Shown in pieces: positions 7,986-16,615 of a stretch of DNA of 64,000 bases. Under the pieces are notes generated by a model, which was not told the DNA's origin, did no database searches, and saw only the letters and a program-made list of their open reading frames with translations. Both the position numbers and the translations under genes were made by a program. How positions within the stretch are numbered: the first letter of the stretch is position 1; each line of letters starts with the position of its first letter. Source of the DNA: Bradyrhizobium tropiciagri (GTDB lineage Bacteria > Pseudomonadota > Alphaproteobacteria > Rhizobiales > Xanthobacteraceae); the NCBI RefSeq assembly GCF_018130505.1, contig NZ_JAFCKH010000004.1:62001-126000 (forward strand), given 5' to 3'.

Positions 7986-9368
7986 ATGTCTTTCACCATC
8001 GCCATCATCGGCCGGCCCAATGTCGGAAAGTCGACGCTGTTCAACCGGCTGGTCGGCCAGAAGCTCGCGCTGGTCGACGACGAGCCGGGAGTCACGCGCG
8101 ACCGCCGCGAGGGCCAGGCGCGGCTCTACGATCTCGAATTCACCATCATCGACACCGCCGGCCTCGACGAGGGCGCCAAGGGCTCGCTGACGGCGCGGAT
8201 GCAGGAGCAGACCGAGACCGCGATCGAACTCGCCGACGCCCTGATGTTCGTGATCGATGCCCGCGTCGGCCTGACGCCGACCGACCGCGCCTTCGCCGAC
8301 TTCGCCCGCAAGGCCAACAAGCCGGTGGTGCTGATCGCCAACAAGGCCGAGGGCAAGCATGGCGAACTGGGGGCGATGGAATCCTACGCGCTCGGCCTCG
8401 GCGATCCGGTCCAGATCTCGGCCGAGCATGGCGAAGGCATGGGCGACCTCCACGAGGCGCTGAGCGCATTGGTGCCGGAGACACCAGAGGAGGACGACGA
8501 GGCCGCTGATGATGCTGATATCTCGGAGGAGGAGGCCGCGCAGCGCCCGATCCGCGTCGCCATCGTCGGCCGTCCCAACGCCGGCAAGTCGACGCTGATC
8601 AACCATCTGCTCGGCGAGGAGCGCCTGCTGACCAGCCCCGAGGCCGGCACCACGCGCGACTCCATCGCGGTCGAGATCAACTGGCAGGGTCGCGATTTCC
8701 GCGTGTTCGACACCGCGGGGCTGCGCCGCCGCTCGCGGATCGAAGAGAAGCTGGAGAAACTCTCGGTCGCCGACGCGCTGCGCGCGGTGCGCTTCGCCGA
8801 AGTCGTCGTCATGATGATGGATGCGCAGAACAAGTTCGAGGAGCAGGACCTGCGCATCGCCGACCTGGTCGAGCGTGAGGGCCGCGCCATCGTGCTCGCG
8901 GTCAACAAATGGGACCTCGTCGAGCGCAAGCCCAACCAGATCTCGCAACTGCGCACCGATGCCGACCACTGGCTGCCGCAGGTCAAGGGCGCGCCGATCG
9001 TCGCGGTCTCCGGGCTGATGGGCGAGGGCATCGACCGCCTGATGTCGGCGATCCAGCAGGCCTATGCGGTCTGGAACCGGCGCCTGCCGACGTCGGCGCT
9101 CAATCGCTGGTTCGAGCAGGCGATCCAGGCCAACCCGCCGCCGGCCGTCTCGGGCCGCCGGCTGAAGCTGAACTACATCACGCAGGTCAAGGCGCGGCCG
9201 CCGAGTTTCGTGCTGTTCTGCTCGCGCGCCGACGCGATCCCGCAATTCTATCTGCGCTACCTCACCAACAGCCTGCGCGAGACCTTCGATCTGCCCGGCA
9301 CCCCGGTGCGCATCACACTGCGCGAGAAGGCCAACCCGTTCGCGCACAAGCGCAAGCGGCCGTCGTGA
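7986..9368 (+). CDS. der: Ribosome biogenesis GTPase Der (EngA)
   Basis: 460 residues with two tandem GTPase domains, the unique Der architecture. First P-loop GRPNVGKST (9-17) with DTAGL (about 56-60) and NKAE. Second P-loop GRPNAGKST (195-203) with DTAGL and NKWD. A KH-like C-terminal domain ends in the basic tail [13 protein letters not shown]. An acidic linker ([17 protein letters not shown]) joins the G domains. Der acts in 50S subunit assembly. The TGA overlaps the GTG start of the following MFS gene. Confidence 0.97.
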   Translation: MSFTIAIIGRPNVGKSTLFNRLVGQKLALVDDEPGVTRDRREGQARLYDLEFTIIDTAGLDEGAKGSLTARMQEQTETAIELADALMFVIDARVGLTPTDRAFADFARKANKPVVLIANKAEGKHGELGAMESYALGLGDPVQISAEHGEGMGDLHEALSALVPETPEEDDEAADDADISEEEAAQRPIRVAIVGRPNAGKSTLINHLLGEERLLTSPEAGTTRDSIAVEINWQGRDFRVFDTAGLRRRSRIEEKLEKLSVADALRAVRFAEVVVMMMDAQNKFEEQDLRIADLVEREGRAIVLAVNKWDLVERKPNQISQLRTDADHWLPQVKGAPIVAVSGLMGEGIDRLMSAIQQAYAVWNRRLPTSALNRWFEQAIQANPPPAVSGRRLKLNYITQVKARPPSFVLFCSRADAIPQFYLRYLTNSLRETFDLPGTPVRITLREKANPFAHKRKRPS

Positions 9369-10609
9369 GCGGAGAGGCGGACGTAAATCCCGCCGCCGCG
9401 CCGCAGGCCCGCAGCGGCGCGGTGATCTTCATTTTCATCACGCTGCTGCTCGACATGCTCGCGCTCGGCATCATCGTCCCGATCCTGCCCAAACTGATCG
9501 AGGGTTTTGTCGACAACGACACCGCGAATGCCGCGCGGATCTTCGGCGCATTCGGCTCGGTCTGGGCGCTGATGCAGCTGATTTGTTCGCCGATCCTGGG
9601 CGCGCTGTCCGACCGTTTCGGCCGCCGGCCGGTGGTGCTGCTGTCGAATTTCGGCATGGCCGCCGACTATGTGCTGATGGCACTGGCGCCGAACCTGATC
9701 TGGCTGTTCGTCGGGCGCGCGATCTCCGGCATCACGTCGTCGAGCATCTCGACCGTGTTCGCCTATATCGCCGACGTCACCGCGCCGGAGCAGCGCGCGG
9801 CGATGTTCGGCAAGATCGGGGTCGCGTTCGGCGCCGGGTTCATCCTCGGGCCGGCGCTCGGTGGATTGCTCGGCCAGCTCGATCCGCGGTTGCCGTTCTG
9901 GGCGGCCGCCGGCCTGAGCTTCGCCAATGGCCTTTACGGGCTGCTGATCCTGCCGGAATCGCTGCCCAGGGAGCGCCGCTCGCCGTTCAAATGGAAGAGC
10001 GCCAATCCGATCGGCGCGCTGCATTTCCTGCGCTCGGACCCGACGCTGGCCGGGCTGTCGCTGGCGACGTTCTTCGGCCAGCTCGCCCATGTCGTGCTGC
10101 CTTCGGTGTTCGTGCTCTATGCCACCTATCGCTACGGCTGGGACACCGGCATGGTCGGCGCGGCGCTCGCGTTGGTCGGTCTCTGCGGCATGATCGTGCA
10201 GGGTGTGGCGATCGGCCCGATCGTGCAGCATCTCGGCGAACGCAAGGCGCTGTTCCTCGGCCTCATCTGCGGCGCGGCCGGCTTCGTCATCTTCGGCGCG
10301 GCGCCGAGCGGCCACCTGTTCTGGATCGGCATTCCGGTGATGGCGCTGTGGGGCATCTCCGGCGCCGCCAGCCAGGCGCTGACGACGCGCCTCGTCGCTG
10401 CCGACCGGCAGGGCCAGCTGCAGGGTGCCACCTCCAGCGTGCAGAGCATCTCGGAATTGATCGGCCCGTTCCTGTTCACGCTGACCTTCGCGTATTTTAT
10501 CGGCGACGGCGTGCCGCTGAAAATCCCCGGCGCGCCGTTCTACCTGGCGGCCGCGCTCTTGCTGCTGGCGCTGGCGATCGCTTGGCGCGCGACATCGCAC
10601 AAACCGTAG
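9365..10609 (+). CDS. MFS transporter, TetA-like drug/proton antiporter subgroup
   Basis: 414 residues from GTG 9365, which overlaps the der stop by four bases (GTGA), indicating translational coupling. Twelve hydrophobic helices are expected. Typical motifs are [17 protein letters not shown] in helix 1, the loop motif [12 protein letters not shown] between helices 2 and 3, and [12 protein letters not shown] in helix 5. These place it with TetA/MdtG-type 12-helix exporters. The substrate is unknown and there is no adjacent TetR-type repressor. Oddity: its TAG stop (10607-10609) lies inside the left arm of an inverted repeat, so the C-terminus may have been set by repeat insertion. Confidence 0.88.
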   Translation: MSGEADVNPAAAPQARSGAVIFIFITLLLDMLALGIIVPILPKLIEGFVDNDTANAARIFGAFGSVWALMQLICSPILGALSDRFGRRPVVLLSNFGMAADYVLMALAPNLIWLFVGRAISGITSSSISTVFAYIADVTAPEQRAAMFGKIGVAFGAGFILGPALGGLLGQLDPRLPFWAAAGLSFANGLYGLLILPESLPRERRSPFKWKSANPIGALHFLRSDPTLAGLSLATFFGQLAHVVLPSVFVLYATYRYGWDTGMVGAALALVGLCGMIVQGVAIGPIVQHLGERKALFLGLICGAAGFVIFGAAPSGHLFWIGIPVMALWGISGAASQALTTRLVAADRQGQLQGATSSVQSISELIGPFLFTLTFAYFIGDGVPLKIPGAPFYLAAALLLLALAIAWRATSHKP

Positions 10610-10690
10610 GATGGGTGGAGCGAAGCGATACCCATCGCCTATCCTCCGCGCGGCTAGGTGATGGGTATCGCTGCGCTCCACCCATCCTAC
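10606..10690. repeat. Palindromic repeat (31-bp arms), family GTAGGATGGGTGGAGCG, copy A
   Basis: Left arm 10606-10636 and right arm 10660-10690 are inverted copies with a single mismatch, separated by a 23-base spacer. The RNA would form a strong long hairpin. It overlaps the last codon of the MFS gene, supplies its stop, and lies just downstream of the convergent SnoaL-like gene end, so it could act as a bidirectional terminator. Confidence 0.9.
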
Positions 10691-10702
10691 GGGTCTGCGA
10701 TT

Positions 10703-11095
10703 CTATTCGCTCGCGGGCACGGAATGGTGCTCGTGCGTGATACGCCACGCGCCATCGATCCTGCGCAGCCCGATGGTCAGTCTGAACTGAAAGGTGGCCT
10801 CCGGCGGGCCGCATCGCATGGCCGCGACGGCGAAGGCGACGTTATCGCCGGCGGTGATCGCTATCTCGTCGATATCGAACGCGTGCGAGGGCTTGTGATT
10901 CCGGAAGAACAGATCCCACGTCTTCCTGTATTCCTCCAGACCGCGCGATTGAAACGGCGGCGGGACGTCGAACATCAGGATGTTCGGGTCATGACGGGCG
11001 AGGACGCCCGGATAGTCGTGCCGGCGGACGGCATCCGCCCAGGCTTCGATCAGTGCTCTGACTTCGGTCTCGGCGGTCTGTTGCTGCTCCGTCAT
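10703..11095 (-). CDS. SnoaL/DUF4440-like NTF2-fold protein (SgcJ/EcaC type)
   Basis: 130 residues from ATG 11095. The frame runs further upstream, but across an inverted repeat, so this start is preferred. Features such as ALIEAWADAVRRHDYPGVLARHDPNILMFD, the middle WDLFF and the C-terminal RRIDGAWRITHEHHSVP are characteristic of the small cone-shaped NTF2-like family annotated SgcJ/EcaC/DUF4440. Members bind small hydrophobic ligands or act as isomerases or hydrolases. The substrate cannot be inferred. It is a monocistronic-looking gene flanked on both sides by inverted repeats. Confidence 0.85.
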   Translation of the reverse strand: MTEQQQTAETEVRALIEAWADAVRRHDYPGVLARHDPNILMFDVPPPFQSRGLEEYRKTWDLFFRNHKPSHAFDIDEIAITAGDNVAFAVAAMRCGPPEATFQFRLTIGLRRIDGAWRITHEHHSVPASE

Positions 11096-11165
11096 CGCTG
11101 TCTCGCTCGGGTTTCCGGTTGATGGACACTCCAAGGACGAACGCGAGGGGGCAATTCCGACATGC

Positions 11166-11262
11166 GATTTCGTAGGATGGGTGGAGCGCAGCGATACCCA
11201 TCGCCTTTGCTCCGCGTGGCGAGATGATGGGTATCGCTTCGCTCCACCTATCCTACGAAATC
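11166..11262. repeat. Palindromic repeat, family GTAGGATGGGTGGAGCG, copy B
   Basis: Same family as copy A. Arms 11166-11202 and 11226-11262 pair over about 37 bp, including flanking GATTTC/GAAATC, with few mismatches and a 23-base spacer. It lies between the SnoaL-like gene and the end of the ABC binding-protein gene. Confidence 0.9.
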
Positions 11263-11269
11263 CCGCACG

Positions 11270-11312
11270 CGCAGGGTGGGCAAAGCGCTCACGCGCCTTT
11301 GCCCACCCTGCG
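11270..11312. repeat. Inverted repeat CGCAGGGTGGGCAAAG, probable terminator of the binding-protein gene
   Basis: Perfect 16-bp arms (11270-11285 and 11297-11312) around an 11-base spacer. It starts eleven bases past the stop of the ABC binding protein (minus strand), so it probably stops or stabilises that transcript. There is no T-run on either side, and its sequence family differs from copies A and B. Confidence 0.8.
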
Positions 11313-11322
11313 GCGTCTCGCT

Positions 11323-12549
11323 TTACTTCTTCAGCAGCGGGCAGTCGCTGGCTTCGAGCGGCTTGGCCGCGTCTTCCGGCGCGATGGTGGCGATCAGCTT
11401 GTAATAGTCCCACGGATATTTGGACTCTTCGGGCTTCTTCACCTCGAACAGATAGGCCGGGATCAGGCGGCGGCCGTCGGCGCGCAGCGGCCCCTTGCCG
11501 AACAAGGGATCGTCGGTCGGCAGCTCCTTCATCTTGGCGACGACCTTGGCGCCGTCATGCGGATTGCCGCCGAGCGCTTCCATCGCCTTCAGATAGTGCA
11601 GCACCATCGCGTAATTGCCGGCCTGGGTCATCGACGGCATCGCATTCTTGCTGGCGAGCGCCGAGAAGCGCTTCGACCAGGCGCGGGTCTGGTCGTTCAT
11701 GTCCCAGTAGAAGGATTCCGTGAACGTCAGGCCCTGCGCGGTCTTCAGGCCGAGCGAGTGCACGTCGTTGATGAACAGCAGCAGCGCCGCCAGCTTCTGG
11801 CCGCCGGAGACGATGCCGAACTCGGCCGCCTGCTTGATCGAGTTGGTGGTGTCGCCGCCGGCATTGGCAAGGCCGACGACCTTGGCCTTGGACGATTGCG
11901 CCTGCAGCAGGAACGAGGAGAAGTCCGCGGTGTTGATCGGATGCTTGACGCTGCCGAGCACCTTGCCGCCGTTGGCGTTGACGACCGCGGTGGTGTCGCG
12001 CTCCAGCGCGTGGCCGAAGGCGTAGTCGGCGGTGAGGAAGAACCAGGTGTTGCCGCCGGCCTTGGTCAGCGCCTTGCCGGTGCCGTTGGCCAGCATGTAG
12101 GTGTCGTAGGTGTAGGACACGGTGTTCGGCGTGCAGGCCTTGCCGGTGAGGTCGGCGGTGGCGGCGCCCGAATTCAACAGGACGATGTTCTTTTCCTTGA
12201 CGAGGTTGTTGACCGCGAGCGCGACGCCGGAATTCGGCGTATCGGCGATCGCGTCGACCTTCTCGTTGTCGATCCATTGCCGGGAGATGTTGACGCCGAC
12301 GTCGGGCTTGTTCTGGTGATCGCCGCTGAGGACGTCGATCTTCCAGCCCTTCTTCAAGAGGCCGGAATCCTCGACCGCCATCTTGATCGCGACCACCGAA
12401 TTCGGGCCGCCGATGTCGGCATAGAGGCTCGACATGTCGTTGAGCACGCCGATCTTGACGGTCTTGTCCTGCGCGAAGGCGGACGTCGAAAGGCCAAATG
12501 CGGCACAAGCGAGCAGAGCGGCGCAGCGCCGCGTGAACGTCGTTGTCAT
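11323..12549 (-). CDS. ABC transporter periplasmic substrate-binding protein (branched-chain amino-acid/amide type)
   Basis: 408 residues from ATG 12549, placed by a Shine-Dalgarno (GGAGGG) just upstream. A signal peptide is probably cleaved after AFA (about residue 26). The mature protein begins KTVKIGVLNDMSSLYADIGGPNSVVAIKMAVED, the standard opening of the type I periplasmic binding fold used by Liv/urea/amide HAAT systems. Middle segments (WFFLTADYAFGHALERD, VVGLANAGGDT) agree. No permease or ATPase genes are next to it, so it is an orphan component here. An NHL-repeat protein gene lies upstream on the same strand. The ligand is unknown. Confidence 0.9.
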   Translation of the reverse strand: MTTTFTRRCAALLACAAFGLSTSAFAQDKTVKIGVLNDMSSLYADIGGPNSVVAIKMAVEDSGLLKKGWKIDVLSGDHQNKPDVGVNISRQWIDNEKVDAIADTPNSGVALAVNNLVKEKNIVLLNSGAATADLTGKACTPNTVSYTYDTYMLANGTGKALTKAGGNTWFFLTADYAFGHALERDTTAVVNANGGKVLGSVKHPINTADFSSFLLQAQSSKAKVVGLANAGGDTTNSIKQAAEFGIVSGGQKLAALLLFINDVHSLGLKTAQGLTFTESFYWDMNDQTRAWSKRFSALASKNAMPSMTQAGNYAMVLHYLKAMEALGGNPHDGAKVVAKMKELPTDDPLFGKGPLRADGRRLIPAYLFEVKKPEESKYPWDYYKLIATIAPEDAAKPLEASDCPLLKK

Positions 12550-12700
12550 GAGATTCCCTCCACTGTCAAAAAAAGCCCGGACAGCCCTCTTGCGGAGCCT
12601 TTTTGCCGGTCGCTCGGGTTCCCGCTTACCCTTTCCTGGAGGAGGCGGCAATCCGCCTAAAGCCGGATGAGCTGCGTCGAAGCGTCATCCGGTAAACTCC

Positions 12701-13837
12701 CTATTTGAGCGCATCCGAGGTCAGCTTGAACTTCTGGATGCGCTTTCCGGTATCGACCTCGGCGGTATAAACGTTGCCCTTGGTATCGACCGCCATGGCA
12801 TGCACCCAGTGGAATTGCCCGGCATTGCGGCCGTTGCGGCCGAAACTGCCGACCACGGTGCCGTCGTCGCGCTTGATGATGCGGATCTCGTTGTTCTCGC
12901 CGTCGGCGCTGAGCAGATAGGTCTGCTTCGGATCGGGCCACACCGCGACGTCCCAGACCGCGCCATTGCCGAGCGTGTTCTTCTCGAAGAAGAACTCCTT
13001 CACGAAGCTGCCGTCCTTCTTGAACACCTGGATGCGGTTGTTGATGCGGTCGCAGACATAGACCAGCCCGTCATTGGCGATCTTCACGCAATGCACGGGA
13101 TTGGCGAATTGCTGCGACACCGGCGCCTTGGGATCGTAGGGCGGCTGCTTTTCGTCATCCGGCTTGTGGCCATAGGCGCCCCAGTGTCGCTTGTAGGCGC
13201 CGGTCGTGGCGTCGAACACGATGACGCGGCGGTTGCCGTAGCCGTCGGCGACATAGATCTCGTTCGCCTCCTTGTCGATCGCGGTCTCCGCGGGCTTGCC
13301 GAGCTGCGTGGTGTCGTTCGAGCCCTTGCTCGGCGCGATCGAACCGATCTGCGAAACGAACTTGCCGTCGAGCGTGAATTTCAGGATCGCGTTGTCGTTG
13401 TCGGCATTGCCGCCGATCCAGACGAAGCCGCGCTCGTCGACCTCGATGCCGTGCTCGCGGCCGACCCATTGATAGCCGTCGCCGGGACCGCCCCAGGCGC
13501 GCAGCAGATTGCCGTCGGCGTCGAATTCGAGCACCGGCGGCGCCGAGATGCAGCATTTCGAGCGCGGCGGCGTCAGCGCCGCGCCTTTCTCGTCATCGGT
13601 CAGCGAGCGCGGCCGATGGATGACCCAGATATGGCCTTGCCAGTCCACGGTGATGCCGCCGACCTGGCCGAGGATCCAATTGTTCGGCAGCGGCTTCGGC
13701 CAGGAGGTGTCCACGGCGAAGGTCGGGATTTCGCCGGCCCGCGCAGGTGCGTGCGGTGCGAGCAGCGCGGTGGCGGCAAAGGCGGAGAAAATCAGTCCGG
13801 ACAGAGTGGAGCGCGCGCGATTGAACGTCGGCGTCAT
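12701..13837 (-). CDS. Secreted NHL-repeat (six-bladed beta-propeller) protein
   Basis: 378 residues from ATG 13837. An in-frame ATG four codons earlier exists, but GGGAGG sits about five bases before 13837. A signal peptide ends near PARA-GEIP. The body carries repeated NHL-type blades: GGITVDWQGHIWVIHR, HGIEVDERGFVWIGG, EIYVADGYGNRRVIVFD, HCVKIANDGLVYVCDRINNRIQVF and HAMAVDTKGNVYTAEVDTGKRIQKF. It resembles peptidyl-alpha-hydroxyglycine alpha-amidating lyase-like proteins, but catalytic activity is unproven. It lies upstream of the orphan binding protein on the same strand (gap about 150 bases), so a shared pathway is possible. Confidence 0.85.
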   Translation of the reverse strand: MTPTFNRARSTLSGLIFSAFAATALLAPHAPARAGEIPTFAVDTSWPKPLPNNWILGQVGGITVDWQGHIWVIHRPRSLTDDEKGAALTPPRSKCCISAPPVLEFDADGNLLRAWGGPGDGYQWVGREHGIEVDERGFVWIGGNADNDNAILKFTLDGKFVSQIGSIAPSKGSNDTTQLGKPAETAIDKEANEIYVADGYGNRRVIVFDATTGAYKRHWGAYGHKPDDEKQPPYDPKAPVSQQFANPVHCVKIANDGLVYVCDRINNRIQVFKKDGSFVKEFFFEKNTLGNGAVWDVAVWPDPKQTYLLSADGENNEIRIIKRDDGTVVGSFGRNGRNAGQFHWVHAMAVDTKGNVYTAEVDTGKRIQKFKLTSDALK

Positions 13838-13945
13838 GATGCCTCCCATGATTTTTCTTGGCGGTCGTGCCGCTTGGGCGCGCAGTCAATCGTGGGAAAC
13901 GAGCGAAGTCAATTGCGCGCGCAACCAAAAGCGGACGCAGTCGCG

Positions 13946-14030
13946 TAGCCCGGATGAAGCGAAGCGAAATCCGGGGAAGCTTCTCCGCGGGGAGACTTGT
14001 CCCGGATTGCGCTTCGCTCCATCCGGGCTA
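13946..14030. repeat. Palindromic repeat, family TAGCCCGGATGAAGCG
   Basis: 30-bp arms 13946-13975 and 14001-14030 are inverted copies with two mismatches around a 25-base spacer. It lies between the SDR gene end and the NHL gene start. The arm centre GAAGCGAAGCG resembles the GGAGCGAAGCG of copies A and B, hinting at a related superfamily. Confidence 0.85.
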
Positions 14031-14048
14031 TGTGCGTCGAGAACTGGT

Positions 14049-14789
14049 CTACACCGGCGGCTGGAACGTCCGCAGCGCGCGGGCCTTGTAGTCGTAGAGC
14101 TTGCCGGTCTCGGTCCAGTCGGGGGCGCACATCGGCACGATGAACTCGGCCGCCATGTCGGGCGTATCCAGCGTCATCGGGTCTTCGCCGGGAAACACCT
14201 GCGCGCGCATCCTGGTGCGGATCGGGCCGGGACTGAACAGGTTGACGCGCAGCGCCGTGTTGGCGGTCTCTTTGGCCCAGGAGCGCACCAGCGCGTCGAG
14301 CGCCGCCTTCGACGCCGCATAGGGGCCGAGATAGGCGCTGGCCTTGTGCGCGACGCCCGAGGTCACGAACACCGCGCGGCCGGCATCGGACTGCCGCAGC
14401 AGCGGGTCCATGCAGCGGATCAACTGGAAGTTGGCGGTGACGTTGATCGCCATCACGTCGTTCCACGGCTTCAGCTCGATATGGCCGAGCGGCGACGAGG
14501 GGCCCGCGGTGCCGGCATTGCCGACGAGGATGTCGAGCTTGCCGTGGCGCTCGTGCAGCGCCAGGCCGAGCCGCGCGATGCCCTCGTAGTCGGTCAGGGT
14601 GAGCGGGACCAGCGTGGCGCTGCCGCCGTCCTTGCGGATCTCGTCGTCGAGCTCCTCCAGCCCGCCTTGCGTGCGTGCCACCGCAACGACATGCGCGCCG
14701 GCCTTTGCCAGTGCGACCGCGGTCGCATAGCCGATGCCGCGCGAGGCGCCGGTGACGAGGGCGATACGGGAGGCGAGGGGTTTTGTCAT
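14049..14789 (-). CDS. Short-chain dehydrogenase/reductase
   Basis: 246 residues from ATG 14789, a classical SDR size. Nucleotide-binding TGASRGIG (13-20), NAG (91-93) and catalytic Ser144, Tyr157 and Lys161 (YAASK) are all present, so it should be an active NAD(P)-dependent oxidoreductase. SPGPIRTRMRAQVFPGED follows the active site. The substrate is not deducible. It follows the small membrane-protein gene and purF on the same strand but is separated by a terminator-like hairpin (14831-14853). Confidence 0.9.
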   Translation of the reverse strand: MTKPLASRIALVTGASRGIGYATAVALAKAGAHVVAVARTQGGLEELDDEIRKDGGSATLVPLTLTDYEGIARLGLALHERHGKLDILVGNAGTAGPSSPLGHIELKPWNDVMAINVTANFQLIRCMDPLLRQSDAGRAVFVTSGVAHKASAYLGPYAASKAALDALVRSWAKETANTALRVNLFSPGPIRTRMRAQVFPGEDPMTLDTPDMAAEFIVPMCAPDWTETGKLYDYKARALRTFQPPV

Positions 14790-14830
14790 GTCTGTATATC
14801 CGTGTCTTTCGGCGGGTATTACAGACAGAA

Positions 14831-14853
14831 AAGGCCGGGACAAGCCCGGCCTT
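14831..14853 (-). terminator. Rho-independent terminator after the 43-residue membrane protein
   Basis: Perfect 9-bp stem AAGGCCGGG/CCCGGCCTT with a 5-base loop. In the minus direction it is followed by a T-rich stretch (TTCTGTCTGT). It lies 26 bases past the small gene at 14879-15010 and before the SDR start. Confidence 0.75.
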
Positions 14854-14878
14854 GACGAATTCACTCGGCGTGGCGGCG

Positions 14879-15010
14879 TTAGCTGCCGGTGTTGTCGCTG
14901 TTGGTCCCGTCGCCCGAGCTGTCCGGCGTCACCTTCATGCCCTGCCTGAAGGCGAAGACAATGAAGCCAACCAGCAGCACTCCACTGAGAATGCCGAGGA
15001 TTGGCTGCAT
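14879..15010 (-). CDS. 43-residue single-pass membrane microprotein
   Basis: Small frame ATG 15010 to TAA 14879. The peptide starts MQPILGILSGVLLVGFIVFAF, one transmembrane helix, followed by RQGMKVTPD and a short hydrophilic tail of Ser, Gly, Asp and Asn residues. It lies 14 bases after the purF stop and is followed by a good terminator, so it is likely the last cistron of radA-cvpA-purF or an independent small gene. I know of no function. The start has only a weak Shine-Dalgarno (GACGGGA). Confidence 0.65.
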   Translation of the reverse strand: MQPILGILSGVLLVGFIVFAFRQGMKVTPDSSGDGTNSDNTGS

Positions 15011-15024
15011 GTCATGCGTTCCCG

Positions 15025-16590
15025 TCAGCTCGCCTCGGCCAGCAGCGAGAGCTGGCGCGGGGCGGGCTCGACGTCGCTCTGGTCGGTGAGGTGGGTCGGG
15101 TAGGCGCCGGTGAAGCAGTGGTCGGCGAATTTCGGGTTGGCCGGGTCGCGTCCCTCATAGCCCATCGCACGGTACATGCCGTCGATCGACAGGAAGGCGA
15201 GCGAGTCGGCGCCGATGATGTCGCGCATCTCCTCGATCGAATGCGTCGCGGCCAGCAGGCCGCCGCGGTCGGGCAGGTCGATGCCGTAATAGTCGGGATA
15301 GAGGATCGGCGGCGAGGCGAGGCGGAAGTGCACCTCGCGGGCGCCGGCGTCACGCATCATGCGCACGATCTTCTTCGAGGTGGTGCCGCGCACCAGCGAG
15401 TCGTCGATCAGGATGATGCGCTTGCCCTCGATCGCGGCGCGGTTCGCCGAATGCTTCATGCGGACGCCGAGTTCGCGCACGCTCTGGGTCGGCTGGATGA
15501 AGGTGCGGCCGACATAGTGGTTTCTGATAATGCCGAGCTCGAACGGCACGCCGGAGAACTGGCTGTAGCCGACCGCGGCGGGCACGCCGGAGTCAGGCAC
15601 CGGCACCACGACGTCGACCTCGGGATGGCTCTCGCGCGCGAGCTGCGCACCAAACGCCTTGCGCACGTCGTAGACCGAGCGGCCGCCGACGATGGAGTCC
15701 GGCCGGGCGAAGTAGATGTATTCGAAGATGCAGGGCCGCGGCGCCTTCGGCGGGAACGGCTTGTGGCTGTGGGCGCCGGTCTCGTCGAACACGATGATCT
15801 CGCCGGGCTCGATGTCGCGGACATACTTGGCGCCGATCATGTCGAGCGCGCAGGTCTCCGAGGTCAGGATCGGGTGGCCGTCGAGATCACCGAGCACCAG
15901 CGGACGAATGCCGAGCGGATCGCGGGCGCCGACCAGCTTCTTGTTAGTGAGCGCGACCAGCGCATAGGCGCCCTCGATGGTGCGCAGCGCCTCGATGAAG
16001 CGGTCGATGAAGCGGGTGCGCTTGGACTGCGCGACCAGATGCAGGATCACCTCGGTGTCGCTGGTCGACTGCATCAGCGCGCCGCTCTTGACGAGTTCGC
16101 GGCGAAGGGTGAGGCCGTTGGTCAGGTTGCCGTTGTGGCCGACCGCAAAGCCGCCGGCGCTCAGTTCGGCGAACAGCGGCTGCACGTTGCGCAGGATGGT
16201 CCCGCCGGTCGTGGAGTAGCGGACATGGCCGACCGCGGCGGTGCCGGGCAGGCGGTCGATCACCTCGCGGCGGGAGAACGCGTCGCCGACGAGGCCGAGG
16301 CGGCGTTCACTGTGGAAGCGGCTGCCGTCGAAGGAGACGATGCCGGCGGCCTCCTGGCCGCGATGCTGCAGGGCGTGCAGGCCGAGCGCGGTGATCGCGG
16401 CGGCCTCGGAGTGGCCGAAGATGCCGAACACGCCGCATTCCTCGCGGAGCGTGTCGCCGTCAAGATCGGGGTGATATCTGAAATCGTCGTCGCGGAGTTG
16501 ATGTTGGCGGAGATGTTCCTGCAATTCGATCGGGCCGAGGTCGAGATTCATCTGGTCGGCGTGATCGGAAGGGGTTTGCATCTCGTTCAT
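15025..16590 (-). CDS. purF: Amidophosphoribosyltransferase
   Basis: 521 residues. It catalyses the first committed step of purine synthesis, PRPP plus glutamine to phosphoribosylamine. The glutaminase nucleophile is Cys52 in EECGVFGIFG, preceded by a propeptide of about 51 residues that is probably cleaved. HRGQEAAGI, VRYST and HNGNLTN complete the Ntn site. The PRPP-binding motif ILIDDSLVRGTT lies in the C-terminal half. It follows cvpA after 25 bases, the order seen in many proteobacteria. Confidence 0.97.
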   Translation of the reverse strand: MNEMQTPSDHADQMNLDLGPIELQEHLRQHQLRDDDFRYHPDLDGDTLREECGVFGIFGHSEAAAITALGLHALQHRGQEAAGIVSFDGSRFHSERRLGLVGDAFSRREVIDRLPGTAAVGHVRYSTTGGTILRNVQPLFAELSAGGFAVGHNGNLTNGLTLRRELVKSGALMQSTSDTEVILHLVAQSKRTRFIDRFIEALRTIEGAYALVALTNKKLVGARDPLGIRPLVLGDLDGHPILTSETCALDMIGAKYVRDIEPGEIIVFDETGAHSHKPFPPKAPRPCIFEYIYFARPDSIVGGRSVYDVRKAFGAQLARESHPEVDVVVPVPDSGVPAAVGYSQFSGVPFELGIIRNHYVGRTFIQPTQSVRELGVRMKHSANRAAIEGKRIILIDDSLVRGTTSKKIVRMMRDAGAREVHFRLASPPILYPDYYGIDLPDRGGLLAATHSIEEMRDIIGADSLAFLSIDGMYRAMGYEGRDPANPKFADHCFTGAYPTHLTDQSDVEPAPRQLSLLAEAS

Positions 16591-16615
16591 CGCCTCTCGT
16601 GAGGGGCCAAATAAG

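Noticed and set aside
8909-9364. N-terminal extension of the MFS frame into der
   Set aside because: The extra 152 residues overlap the C-terminal domain of der in another frame. The GTG at 9365 fits the family start.
11096-11413. N-terminal extension of the SnoaL-like frame
   Set aside because: The extension runs through an inverted repeat and encodes no recognisable segment.
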